From Bacteroidia bacterium (GTDB taxonomy: Bacteria > Bacteroidota > Bacteroidia > UKL13-3), in NCBI GenBank assembly GCA_025454875.1, contig JALONP010000001.1, positions 229,170 to 293,169 of the forward strand: DNA of 64,000 bases. Direction: 5' to 3'. A program made the position numbers and the translations under genes. This document shows positions 1-7,958 of this stretch, piece by piece (positions within the stretch are counted from its first letter, which is position 1; each line of letters opens with the position of its first letter). The notes under the pieces were generated by a model, which did not search any database, was not told where the DNA came from, and saw only the letters and a program-made list of their open reading frames with translations.

Positions 1-516
1 ACCGCTGTTATTGTTAGCAGCATTAATTGTGGTGTAAAACGTAACACTCCCCGTTCCAGCAACAGGTGCAGTCCAAGTAAATGACCATGTTCTTGTTCCA
101 CTTCCTGAATTGCCACTTGATGTTTGCCCAACATATTGTTTACCTCCACTTGTTGAAACTTGGTTTCCTGTACCTGCCGTAAATGAACCTGCTTGGGCAT
201 TAGCACCGGTTAATGCTAAGGTTTGGAAACCCCATTTGTTAATGCCTGTCATGGTATGTGTTACCGTTATGGTGTATGCAGTACCCGGTACATAACCACC
301 AGAAGGTACTGTGCTGGTTATTGAAACATTATTCCAATCAGTTCCCGAAGTGATTAAGGACCCTGAATGACAGCCTGTACAATTTCCATCTCCAGGAGCG
401 TTGGTATTGCCTGTTGGGGGCACATTGCTGCTGGTAAATGTGTAGAAGCTAATGAAAAGTAAAACAAGGGCGAAGCAGAAAGGAACTAATTTTACTAAGT
501 GTATCCGTATTTTCAT
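1..516 (-). CDS. Choice-of-anchor V (Reeler-like) surface protein, C-terminus cut off
   Basis: The gene runs off the left edge, so only the first 172 codons are visible. The start at 516 is followed by a hydrophobic segment (about residues 10-28), a signal peptide or N-terminal anchor. Next comes CTGCHSG with C46, C49 and H50, a CxxCH haem-type motif, then a beta-rich Thr/Ser/Gly-rich region with WGFQ and WSFTWTAP motifs. This arrangement matches the choice-of-anchor V proteins of Bacteroidota, which usually end in a T9SS sorting domain; that end is not visible here. The protein is probably exported and surface-attached. Whether the CxxCH binds haem is unknown; in this family the motif is a conserved signature near the N-terminus. 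Confidence 0.75.
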   Translation of the reverse strand, partial: MKIRIHLVKLVPFCFALVLLFISFYTFTSSNVPPTGNTNAPGDGNCTGCHSGSLITSGTDWNNVSITSTVPSGGYVPGTAYTITVTHTMTGINKWGFQTLALTGANAQAGSFTAGTGNQVSTSGGKQYVGQTSSGNSGSGTRTWSFTWTAPVAGTGSVTFYTTINAANNNSG

Positions 517-574
517 ATAAACATGATTAGCACACTAAGTTATAGAAAATACGGACTAAACAATAACCTTTTAT

Positions 575-1441
575 TTAAACGGCCACAATATTGGGCTCAT
601 AACATATTTGAATAATTGGAGGAATGGTTTTGAGAATGCGGAACTGCTTAAGCGATTGAAAAACAGCGTTCATAATGGGTTCGTGAATAGCGGGTTCAGC
701 AGCGTATTCCAATTCGGCAAACCACAATTGTGCATCCGAAAGTTTAATCCCATACCTATTTGAAATCAAGGCAGGTGCATTGCCATTGTTTTTAAGCATT
801 AAGCATGACAAGTTAATCACACCCAACAATTGTTGAAGTGCCTTTGGATACTGTTGAATAAACGAATCAGTGGCTGTTACTACAAAACAAGGCCAAGGTG
901 TTTTACACTCTCCAATAAAAGAAAACTCACCCGAATCTACATATGGTTTGGTGGTAAACTTTTCCCATAAAAACAGATCGGCTTCACCATTTGCCAATGC
1001 TTTGCGCGCACCGTCTAAATTACCTACCAAAACAAAATCTTGCTCCTGGATTGTAAGGTTATTTGCTTGCGCATTTACATATGCCATTAAATGGGATCCT
1101 GATTGGTAACGACTAATAGCGTAGCGTTTACCTTGCATTTGGTTGATTGAGTGTATTGCTAAGTTTGGTGCCGCATAAATTCCCCAACGCAGTGGAGAGT
1201 TCACATAAAACTGAACCACTTTGGATGGATTACCTCCTGCAATATCTGCAATAATGCCTTCGGTGAGGGCAATGGCAATATCGAGTTCATTGTTGCGTAA
1301 TGCCTTGCACATAGCACCTGTGCCTCCAGGAACATCTTGCCAAGCAATTTGAAGTCCTTCTTTGGCAAACCATCCATTTTCGATGGCCAAATGCCATGCA
1401 AGGTTAAAATGTTCGGGAACTCCCCCAACGCGAATTTGCAT
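575..1441 (-). CDS. Ca3427-like substrate-binding protein (type 2 periplasmic-binding fold)
   Basis: A 288-residue protein resembling ABC-transporter solute-binding proteins of the NMT1/ThiY/SsuA type. The N-terminus reads as the first beta-alpha unit (VGGVPEHFNLAWHLAIENGWF), followed by GLQIAWQDVPGGTGAMCKAL and NELDIAIALTEG, the usual order in these folds. It has no signal peptide: the protein starts directly at MQIRVGG, so it is probably cytoplasmic rather than a transporter receptor. No permease or ATPase gene adjoins it. It is most like the Ca3427-like subgroup found in bacteria and fungi, whose ligand is not known to me. A well-formed promoter lies just upstream and the gene appears to be transcribed alone. 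Confidence 0.7.
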   Translation of the reverse strand: MQIRVGGVPEHFNLAWHLAIENGWFAKEGLQIAWQDVPGGTGAMCKALRNNELDIAIALTEGIIADIAGGNPSKVVQFYVNSPLRWGIYAAPNLAIHSINQMQGKRYAISRYQSGSHLMAYVNAQANNLTIQEQDFVLVGNLDGARKALANGEADLFLWEKFTTKPYVDSGEFSFIGECKTPWPCFVVTATDSFIQQYPKALQQLLGVINLSCLMLKNNGNAPALISNRYGIKLSDAQLWFAELEYAAEPAIHEPIMNAVFQSLKQFRILKTIPPIIQICYEPNIVAV

Positions 1442-1459
1442 AAACTATCAATTACCTTT

Positions 1460-1490
1460 CAAAGGTAAGATTGTTGGTTTGGTACACAAA
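1460..1490 (-). promoter_or_regulatory. Bacteroidota-type promoter for the Ca3427-like gene
   Basis: On the minus strand the sequence reads TTTG, 19 nt, TACCTTTG, a perfect match to the Bacteroidota -33/-7 consensus (TTTG, about 19 nt, TAnnTTTG). It ends 18 bases before the start codon at 1441. Confidence 0.7.
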
Positions 1491-1507
1491 TGATTGAACA
1501 CATAAAA

Positions 1508-1537
1508 AAACGCCACTGATTTGCATCAGTGGCGTTT
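1508..1537 (-). terminator. Rho-independent terminator after the T9SS cargo gene
   Basis: A 13-bp perfect stem (AAACGCCACTGAT pairing with its complement) with a 4-nt loop. On the minus strand it is followed by a run of T. It sits 20 bases past the stop of the minus-strand gene ending at 1557. Confidence 0.88.
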
Positions 1538-1556
1538 GAAAGAATAGGGTGATTGG

Positions 1557-2867
1557 TTATTCAGCGATTGTTAAACGCTTGGTTTGGCTTTCACCGTTAA
1601 CGTTGATGTTAACTAAATAAACACCAGCTTTCAAGCCACTCAAGTCAATTTCTACAGGAAGTTCACCAGCAGGTACTGTTTTAGATGCAACTGCACCTAC
1701 CAATTGACCTGCAATATTGTAGATAGATAACGTTACGGTAGATGACTGTTTTAAGTTCAATAGTACAGCAGCTTTTGAATTTACATTAGCAGGATTAGGA
1801 TAAACATTGCTCATTCCGAATGATGATGAAGCATTATCTTTCAAACCTACATTACCAGAAGTTAATCTGAAACCCATTGTATGGTATTGGAATTCATCAA
1901 ATCCATAACCCGGGTACCAACCTTGCCAGCCATTAAATGATCTGAATGCAAAACGTGCAGGAACCGCTAAACTTGTGTTAAAGAAAGTGGTGTTTGGAAC
2001 ATTCACTGCAGTTGAAGCAAATTGATATCCAAAATAGTTCACAAATTTTGTGTCTTGTGGAATATTCGCAGAATCTCTTCTATCTTCCATAACAAATGTT
2101 GAGTCGAATGCCATGCCTGGTTTAAAACGCACTGAGTAAGCAACCAAATTATTGGTTAAGCTACCAGTAGAATTTACTGTCATAGATGCAGGTGCGCCTA
2201 AGATAAGGTTAGCTAACTGCCATCCATCGTTAGAAACGGTTGTAGCCAATGTATTGTCTGCAAGTAAGATTGTATCCGTTTGCGTGAAATTTGCTGGAAA
2301 CTGCGTTGGGAAAGACCAACCTACCATTCCAAAGCGTGTATTTTGTCCTTCACCTGCGAATGATCCAGTAGTATTTATTTGTGCTCCTCTAAAATAAGTT
2401 ACAAACAAGGTGTCAACCACTTTATTGTAATTAGCCGTGTTAGGGTCTAGGATGCTGTCTACTCTTCTAATATATAAATACCTCAACCAAACTGAATCTA
2501 CTTTGTAATTAGAGAATCTGGTAAGTTTGATTCCAGGATTTTCTGACAAATCGATTCCGTCATCTTTAGGATCTAATACCTGCGCAATTGCAGCTCTTGA
2601 TGGGTATGAGGCAACACCGTCAGTATTAATAAATTTAGCTGAGTCTGAGATTAGGAACGAAACGAAAGTTTCTGAATTAGCAGGAATACCTGACCAATCT
2701 TGTGGAAAATACCAATCACTCACTTCTGCTTTTGAGAAATTCGTATGCATTGGGGCGCTGGCTGAGTGGTCAACCCTGAATTTTTCGGTTTTTAAATTCA
2801 AGTTGCTTTGTGCCATTAAAGATGTAAGGGTAATGGCACCAACAAAAGTAAAAATTAACTTTTTCAT
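1557..2867 (-). CDS. T9SS-exported protein with C-terminal sorting domain, function unknown
   Basis: A 436-residue secreted protein. It has a signal peptide (MKKLIFTFVGAITLTSLMAQ), a beta-rich body of about 300 residues without a recognised enzyme domain, and from about residue 350 a classic type IX secretion sorting domain: NVYPNPANVNSKAAVLLNL, then VTLSIYNIAGQLV, then LSGLKAGVYLVNINVNG and a basic end (QTKRLTIAE). Known biology of such domains predicts passage across the outer membrane by the Por/T9SS machinery, removal of the domain and attachment to surface lipopolysaccharide. The body mentions no catalytic motif I can name, so a structural or adhesive role is only a guess. It has its own promoter-like sequence and a strong terminator. 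Confidence 0.85.
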   Translation of the reverse strand: MKKLIFTFVGAITLTSLMAQSNLNLKTEKFRVDHSASAPMHTNFSKAEVSDWYFPQDWSGIPANSETFVSFLISDSAKFINTDGVASYPSRAAIAQVLDPKDDGIDLSENPGIKLTRFSNYKVDSVWLRYLYIRRVDSILDPNTANYNKVVDTLFVTYFRGAQINTTGSFAGEGQNTRFGMVGWSFPTQFPANFTQTDTILLADNTLATTVSNDGWQLANLILGAPASMTVNSTGSLTNNLVAYSVRFKPGMAFDSTFVMEDRRDSANIPQDTKFVNYFGYQFASTAVNVPNTTFFNTSLAVPARFAFRSFNGWQGWYPGYGFDEFQYHTMGFRLTSGNVGLKDNASSSFGMSNVYPNPANVNSKAAVLLNLKQSSTVTLSIYNIAGQLVGAVASKTVPAGELPVEIDLSGLKAGVYLVNINVNGESQTKRLTIAE

Positions 2868-3214
2868 GTGTATTTGTTTAAGTTGTGTTAATCAATAGAA
2901 AGTGCAAGTATATTTTAAAAAATTGAACTTATCAATTTCTAAATAGACATACTAAAGTACAGACGGTTGTTTGAATATACAAGTTGCACCCTGACATTTT
3001 TTTGACAAAAGCATTTTTAAATGTGAATGGTGAAATGGTCATTAGGCATTAGACAGTGGGGATTAGACAATACAAATACATTCGTCACTTCGAGTAGAAA
3101 CTAAGTTTCGTATCGAGAAGTGTCGGTTAGCAGATTTGGGATTTTACACATGTAAATCGCTTAATGCTAATTAATGTAGTTTAACTCTTTGTCAAACGTT
3201 CGAGCGCAGTATAT
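2868..3214. other. Non-coding gap with promoter-like sequence and repeat debris
   Basis: This 347-base gap holds the likely promoter of the minus-strand T9SS gene (minus strand ATTG, 20 nt, TATACTTG ending at 2905), then degenerate GGCATTAG/ACAGTGGGG-type sequence at about 3040-3070, an imperfect palindromic repeat at 3086-3122 and AT-rich sequence without a gene. I see no RNA gene here. Confidence 0.6.
3086..3122. repeat. Imperfect palindromic dispersed repeat, copy A
   Basis: The arms CACTTC and GAAGTG close an imperfect hairpin, with inner arms AAACT and AGTTT. A diverged copy lies at 43362-43399. The inner 11-mer TTCGTATCGAG recurs at 51011-51021. Short intergenic palindromes of this kind are scattered in many Bacteroidota genomes. 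Confidence 0.6.
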
Positions 3215-4069
3215 TCATTCGTTTGAAGCTAACTGCTCCAACATTTCACTTTCGATGCTTGGCCTTAAAGGAAAAGACAAAACTGGAACAAGCGTAGACG
3301 CGAATGCTTTAACTATTTGTTGGTTTCGTATCATTAATACTACCGGAACCGCATCAATATTAAGTTGTTGCCAAGATGAAGTTGAAGTTGCGAAATAAGA
3401 GGGTAATTGACAACCCACCCGATTGAGTATACCAAGTGCTTGTGAAAGCTGTTCTCCTTTGACTGGCAAATGGAGTGTGGCAAACGAAACAGGCATGCTG
3501 TGTTGGTATTTTAATTGAAGTTTGGCAAACTCGGGCATTTGTTTAATGCAAGACCCACAACTTGTAGACCAAACCTCAACGATGTACAGCGTATCGTTAG
3601 TGGGAAACTGAAATGGCAATTGTTGTTCATTGGTTAACGCAGTGGCTGAAAAGCCAATAGGATTAATATTAGCAGTTAAGTTACCCTCTTTGTACCAACT
3701 ATATGCAGTAATATAATAACCTGCTGCAATAAGAAACAACCCGTTGATAATGAACCATAGCCTTTGACGAGTGAATTTGAGTCCAAGCCAACCCAATAAC
3801 ATTGCCCCAACTGTACAGAACATTATTGGGTAATTAAAAAATAATTGGTACCAAATAATGAAGCCAAAAACGAACAAAATTGGAATGGATTGAAGCCCAA
3901 GAATTACCCTTGGGCTTAAGTCCATTTTGTGGCCGAAGTACGTACTTGCTATTGCAACCAAACCAGCAACTGAGGCATGCCATTGGGAACCAAATGCACC
4001 AGCAAGGCAATAACACACCGTAAAAACGAGAAAGAAAATAATGTGGCGGTTTACGAGTTGTTTTGACAC
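3215..4069 (-). CDS. Membrane-anchored thioredoxin-like protein (TlpA/redoxin type)
   Basis: A 284-residue protein with about five hydrophobic segments in residues 8-125 and a C-terminal thioredoxin-like domain from about residue 155. The redox motif is STSCGSC (C171 and C174), followed by IKQMPEFAKL as in TlpA/ResA-like proteins. The topology suggests a membrane anchor carrying a disulphide reductase domain in the periplasm, where such proteins reduce disulphides or serve cytochrome maturation. The cis-Pro loop reads NIDAVPVVLMI. The start codon is GTG at 4069. It stands alone between two repeat-bearing gaps, so the partner is unknown. Confidence 0.75.
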   Translation of the reverse strand: MSKQLVNRHIIFFLVFTVCYCLAGAFGSQWHASVAGLVAIASTYFGHKMDLSPRVILGLQSIPILFVFGFIIWYQLFFNYPIMFCTVGAMLLGWLGLKFTRQRLWFIINGLFLIAAGYYITAYSWYKEGNLTANINPIGFSATALTNEQQLPFQFPTNDTLYIVEVWSTSCGSCIKQMPEFAKLQLKYQHSMPVSFATLHLPVKGEQLSQALGILNRVGCQLPSYFATSTSSWQQLNIDAVPVVLMIRNQQIVKAFASTLVPVLSFPLRPSIESEMLEQLASNE

Positions 4070-4474
4070 GGGATTAACAAATGTTTTTGAATTTACAGTT
4101 TATTCTAACAAATGCAAAACATAATCAATTAAATTATGTCTTTTGGCATTGAACAGTAGGCATTGCCTAATGTTGAGTTTTAAGTGTTGAACACCAAATT
4201 ACTACTGCCCAATATCTAATGCCTACTGCCATTTCATTTCTCAATAAGATTCTGCGGCTCTACTCGAAGTAACGGTTGGAATTATCAAATTACCTATTGC
4301 ATACTGCCTAATACCCTAATTCAAAATTCCGAATTCGTGATTCGTCATTCGTCTTCCGGCTTAGCGGGTGCAGCGAGGTACCGCGTACCGCGAAACACGC
4401 GCAGCGAGTGAGCGAAGCGAACCTCGCTGAAGCCCCAATTGTTGAAATTGATTATACTTGCTAACTTGATTTGG
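4070..4474. other. Long non-coding gap rich in repeats
   Basis: This 405-base gap contains no credible gene. It holds three degenerate copies of a GGCAGTAGGCATTAG-like word: about 4145-4172 forward, about 4206-4233 inverted and about 4292-4318 inverted. A short run reads CGAATTCGTGATTCGTCATTCG, and the 81-bp GC-rich palindromic repeat lies at 4358-4438, 36 bases beyond the ispG stop codon. Confidence 0.6.
4358..4438 (+). repeat. 81-bp GC-rich palindromic repeat, copy 1
   Basis: This block matches 45540-45620 at 75 of 81 positions, without gaps. It is much richer in GC than its surroundings. Its ends pair: GGCTT...CAGCGAGGT on the left with ACCTCGCTGAAGCC on the right. The left arm carries an 8-base insertion, and inner CGCAGCGAG/CTCGCTG words allow an alternative fold. 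It contains no reading frame of note. It resembles a REP/MITE-type dispersed element; no transposase is near. Confidence 0.8.
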
Positions 4475-6424
4475 TTAGGAGGTCGCCTCTCCTACTTCAA
4501 TCCACCTGCCATCTTCGCGGATAATGCCAATTAACTCTTGCACTGCTGTTTCTTTGTTGACTCCTTTTTTAACAACTTCTTTCCCTTTGTAAAGTGTTAT
4601 TTTTCCGGGACCTGAGCCAACATATCCATAATCAGCATCGGCCATCTCGCCAGGTCCATTTACAATGCAACCCATAATAGCAATTTTTACGCCTTTAAGG
4701 TGATCGGTATGTTTGCGAATGAGGGCTGTTGTTTCTTGCAAATCAAACAATGTTCGTCCGCAACTTGGACAACTAATATATTCCGTTTTGGTAATACGCG
4801 CTCTTGCGGCTTGCAAAATGCCAAATGCAATTGCATTGAGGCGGTTGTTTGAAACCATAGGTGCCGTAAGCATTAATCCATCACCAAAACCATCGGTTAA
4901 CAAACTGCCAATATCTGTAGAAGCGTGCAACATTGCAGTTTCGGTATTGGCTGTATTGTACGATCGTGTAACCACAACAGGCAATGTACACTTTGCTTTT
5001 TTGAGTTGTAAAAATGCATTACGTAAATCGGCCACTGCATGTTCGCTTGCAGTATCGAGCCACAATACGGTATTGTTTTTACTGATTAAAGCATGTATGG
5101 TTTGGCTTGTTAATTCACTGGTTTGTACCTTAACCATATTCAGTGTTTGTGATGCGACTGGTGATTGTAAATACGCTTCGAGTGTAAAAACGGGAAAATT
5201 GTTTAGTTTATCTGTTAAGGTATTCCAAATCTCAGCATCGTACAATCCCTTTACCCCATTGGGTAACATAAATGACGTGTGGTGCGAACCACGGTAAATA
5301 AAATCACAGCCCAAATCGGTCATATGCCATTTATCTAAACGGGCATCGTATACGTGGCCAACTTCGGTTAGTTGTTCTGGAGTAAGTGAATCAACCATTG
5401 AATAATTAGCAATTACCCTTGGCACATTGCCTCCTCCTAAAGAGCCAACCTCTTGGGTTTCTCGTTTTTGGTAGGTAAATGGATTCCACAATTGAACAGC
5501 CTCGGCTTGCGGTATGGGTTGCGCAATTGGCAAATGGGTTGGACGGTTGGTATACCTCGCTACCAATTGTTGGGCAACGGGTACTTCAAACTCCGGATCT
5601 TCAGTTAACGAAACGCGAATAGTATCGCCTATTCCATCCTCGAGCAAACTCCCAATTCCGAGTGCGGATTTGATGCGCCCATCATCGCCATCACCTGCTT
5701 CGGTTACTCCTAAATGCAGTGGGTAAAGCATATTGTGTTGGTTCATGGTATGTACCAACAAGCGGTATGCTTCCACCATTACTTGTGGGTTACTCGACTT
5801 CATTGACAATACAATATTGTGAAACCCTTCATCCTCGGCAATACGCAAAAACTCCATGGCACTTTCTACCATTCCATGTGCTGTATCGCCATACCTGCTC
5901 ATAATGCGATCGCTCAACGAACCATGGTTCGTGCCAATGCGCATAGCAGTTCCATACTCTTTGCAAATACGCACCAATGGTGTAAAACGCGTGCGAATAC
6001 GGTCTAATTCTTCTGCATAATCTGCATCTGAATATTCAATCAATTCAAACTTTTTCTTGTCCACATAATTACCGGGGTTAATACGTACTTTTTCAACAAT
6101 ACGCGCTGCAATTTCGGCTGCGTTTGGCGTAAAATGAATATCGGCAACCAAAGGCACGTTGATTCCTTGTTGTTGCAATTCCTTTTTAATAACGGCCAAG
6201 TTCTCTGCTTCTTTCATGCTTGGTGCAGTGAGCCTCACTAACTCGCAACCTGCTGCCACCATACGTTTGATTTGTGCAACCGAAGCTGCAGTATCAAGTG
6301 TATCGGTTGTGGTCATGCTTTGGACACGAATGGGAAAATCGCTACCCATGTACAAATCACCTATTTGAACTGTTCGGGTTTTTCTGCGTTGGTATTTGGT
6401 AAAATCGGGAATATATGCGTTCAT
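4475..6424 (-). CDS. ispG: 4-hydroxy-3-methylbut-2-enyl-diphosphate synthase, long three-domain form
   Basis: Catalyses the reductive ring opening of 2-C-methyl-D-erythritol 2,4-cyclodiphosphate to HMBPP in the cytoplasmic MEP pathway of isoprenoid synthesis. The N-terminal TIM-barrel half is clear (IGSD-like start, PIRVQSMTTTDT, LVADIHFTPNAA, VRINPGNY). The C-terminal part carries the [4Fe-4S] ligands C552, C555 (SCPSCGR) and C586, with E593 in IVNGPGEMADADYG. The length of 649 residues, against about 370 in E. coli, reflects the insertion domain between the barrel and cluster domain that is typical of Bacteroidota, Chlamydia and plants. It is followed by the 81-bp repeat and preceded by an SDR gene 10 bases away on the same strand. 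Confidence 0.97.
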   Translation of the reverse strand: MNAYIPDFTKYQRRKTRTVQIGDLYMGSDFPIRVQSMTTTDTLDTAASVAQIKRMVAAGCELVRLTAPSMKEAENLAVIKKELQQQGINVPLVADIHFTPNAAEIAARIVEKVRINPGNYVDKKKFELIEYSDADYAEELDRIRTRFTPLVRICKEYGTAMRIGTNHGSLSDRIMSRYGDTAHGMVESAMEFLRIAEDEGFHNIVLSMKSSNPQVMVEAYRLLVHTMNQHNMLYPLHLGVTEAGDGDDGRIKSALGIGSLLEDGIGDTIRVSLTEDPEFEVPVAQQLVARYTNRPTHLPIAQPIPQAEAVQLWNPFTYQKRETQEVGSLGGGNVPRVIANYSMVDSLTPEQLTEVGHVYDARLDKWHMTDLGCDFIYRGSHHTSFMLPNGVKGLYDAEIWNTLTDKLNNFPVFTLEAYLQSPVASQTLNMVKVQTSELTSQTIHALISKNNTVLWLDTASEHAVADLRNAFLQLKKAKCTLPVVVTRSYNTANTETAMLHASTDIGSLLTDGFGDGLMLTAPMVSNNRLNAIAFGILQAARARITKTEYISCPSCGRTLFDLQETTALIRKHTDHLKGVKIAIMGCIVNGPGEMADADYGYVGSGPGKITLYKGKEVVKKGVNKETAVQELIGIIREDGRWIEVGEATS

Positions 6425-6434
6425 ATGTATGCTG

Positions 6435-7139
6435 TTAAATATCGCCCAATTGCGGACGAATAATAAGTTCTTCTAAAGTAGCACCTTCGCTCAATTCTGT
6501 TGCTGTAAAAATGAGTTTGCCAATATCATTGGCACTAATAAAACGTTCTTGTGGCAATGTTGTTCCACCCCATGACTGTGTAAGTACAGCACCAGGCATT
6601 ACAGAGGTAACCTTAATGGATGTAGGCATTAACTCCTCGCGCAACTGTTTACTAAAACCCAACAAAGCGAACTTTGAAATGGTATAAGAAGCACCGGCAG
6701 GATACGCTTGCAAACTTGCAATGGAGCAAATATTAAAAACATGTTTACGCAAAACAGGTTTAAGTTCACGGGTTAGATAATAAGCACTGTACACGTTTGT
6801 TTCAATAAGGGTTTCCAAGACGCCATCAGCTTCAGTAAACAAACTTCCAGGTAAAAAAGTACCAGCATTGTTAACCAATACATCTACCGATGAAAATTGT
6901 TCTTTTACCTTTTTTCCAAAAGCAATTACATCCTCCTTTTTACCTGCATCAGCTGCCATCAACCAAATTTTTTGATTGGGATACTGTGTTGACAGAAGGG
7001 TTTGCATTTCGTTCACATCGTGCTCATTTCGAGCAAATCCAGCAAGCGCGTACCCTTTCGAAACAAAGTAATCACTTACTGCTCTTCCTATTCCTTTAGT
7101 GCATCCTGATACCACAATTGCGGGCTGGTGTTTGTTCAT
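6435..7139 (-). CDS. Short-chain dehydrogenase/reductase
   Basis: A 234-residue classical SDR. The NAD(P)-binding motif is SGCTKGIG (residues 11-18), followed by DVLVNNAG in the middle, ICSIAS as the catalytic Ser region and YTISK as the YxxxK catalytic pair. The substrate cannot be read from the sequence. I placed the start at 7139 (MNKHQPAIVV): a longer frame reaching 7214 would run through a -7 promoter element and into the divergent mlaE gene. It lies directly upstream of ispG and is probably co-transcribed with it. Confidence 0.88.
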   Translation of the reverse strand: MNKHQPAIVVSGCTKGIGRAVSDYFVSKGYALAGFARNEHDVNEMQTLLSTQYPNQKIWLMAADAGKKEDVIAFGKKVKEQFSSVDVLVNNAGTFLPGSLFTEADGVLETLIETNVYSAYYLTRELKPVLRKHVFNICSIASLQAYPAGASYTISKFALLGFSKQLREELMPTSIKVTSVMPGAVLTQSWGGTTLPQERFISANDIGKLIFTATELSEGATLEELIIRPQLGDI

Positions 7140-7155
7140 AGTTGATTTGAAAAGC

Positions 7156-7163
7156 CAAAAATA
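7156..7163 (-). promoter_or_regulatory. -7 promoter element for the SDR-ispG unit
   Basis: The minus strand reads TATTTTTG, matching TAnnTTTG, 16 bases before the SDR start at 7139. I see no good TTTG at the expected upstream distance, so confidence is moderate. Confidence 0.4.
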
Positions 7164-7214
7164 CTCGTACAGATGTATATATTTACATGCTTTTTGGCAA
7201 AAGGTTTTAAACAA

Positions 7215-7958
7215 ATGATAAAGTTTTTAGAAATTATAGGTCAATATGTGCTGTTTATGGGGAGTTTGTTCTCCAGACCCGAACGGTTTAATGTATTTTT
7301 AAAACAATCTTTTCACGAAATGTATACAATCGGAGTAGGTTCTTTTGGGATAGTGGGTTTGATATCGTTGTTTACCGGAGCTGTTTCGACCGTGCATATT
7401 GGCTACCAACTCATTGGTGGACTTGTGCCTGAGTATCTGATTGGGCGTATTGTGCGTGATTCAAACATATTGGAGTTTTCGCCAACAGTAACCTGTTTGG
7501 TATTGGCGGGTAAAGTTGGTTCGGCCATGGCCTCTGAAATTGGAACAATGAAAGTAACCGAACAAGTAGATGCGCTTGAGATTATGGGCGTTAATTCAGC
7601 AAGTTATTTGGTATTACCTAAAATTGTAGCGGGCATGCTTACCATTCCTATTTTGGTAGTGTATGCAATGGGATTATCTCTCATTGGTGGTGCCATTTCA
7701 GGCGAATTATCAGGTATCATTTCGATGGATTTTTTCATCAAAGGTCTACGTGCTGAGTTTATTCCATTCTCAGTAAACTTTGCGTTGATTAAAGCTTTTG
7801 CTTTTGCTATTATCATAACCAGTATTTCATCGTTTCATGGATATAAAACCGAAGGTGGGGCATTGGAAGTTGGCCAATCGAGCACACGCGCAGTTGTTTA
7901 CAGTTGCGTTGGCATTATCTTTTTTGATTACATCATTTCTGAATTGTTGTTGGCATGA
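7215..7958 (+). CDS. mlaE: MlaE/YrbE-type lipid ABC transporter permease
   Basis: A 247-residue integral membrane protein of the MlaE family, the inner-membrane permease that moves phospholipids or other lipids between inner and outer membranes. The family signature is intact: VLAGKVGSAMASEIGTMKV followed by TEQVDALEIMG. Hydrophobic segments alternate through to the C-terminus (FFDYIISELLLA). The start at 7215 (MIKFLEIIGQYV) fits the family; an earlier in-frame codon would add 14 unlikely residues. Its stop overlaps the start of the ATPase gene by 4 bases (ATGA), indicating translational coupling. No MCE-domain protein (MlaD) gene follows. Confidence 0.93.
   Translation: MIKFLEIIGQYVLFMGSLFSRPERFNVFLKQSFHEMYTIGVGSFGIVGLISLFTGAVSTVHIGYQLIGGLVPEYLIGRIVRDSNILEFSPTVTCLVLAGKVGSAMASEIGTMKVTEQVDALEIMGVNSASYLVLPKIVAGMLTIPILVVYAMGLSLIGGAISGELSGIISMDFFIKGLRAEFIPFSVNFALIKAFAFAIIITSISSFHGYKTEGGALEVGQSSTRAVVYSCVGIIFFDYIISELLLA

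Noticed and set aside
4145..4320. The GGCAGTAGGCATTAG-like words as a CRISPR array
   Set aside because: The copies are degenerate, of both orientations and at unequal spacing, and no cas gene is in the window.
4713..5297. Long open frame on the plus strand opposite ispG
   Set aside because: It is the antisense shadow of a conserved gene: Cys/Ser-rich composition, no family match and no promoter.
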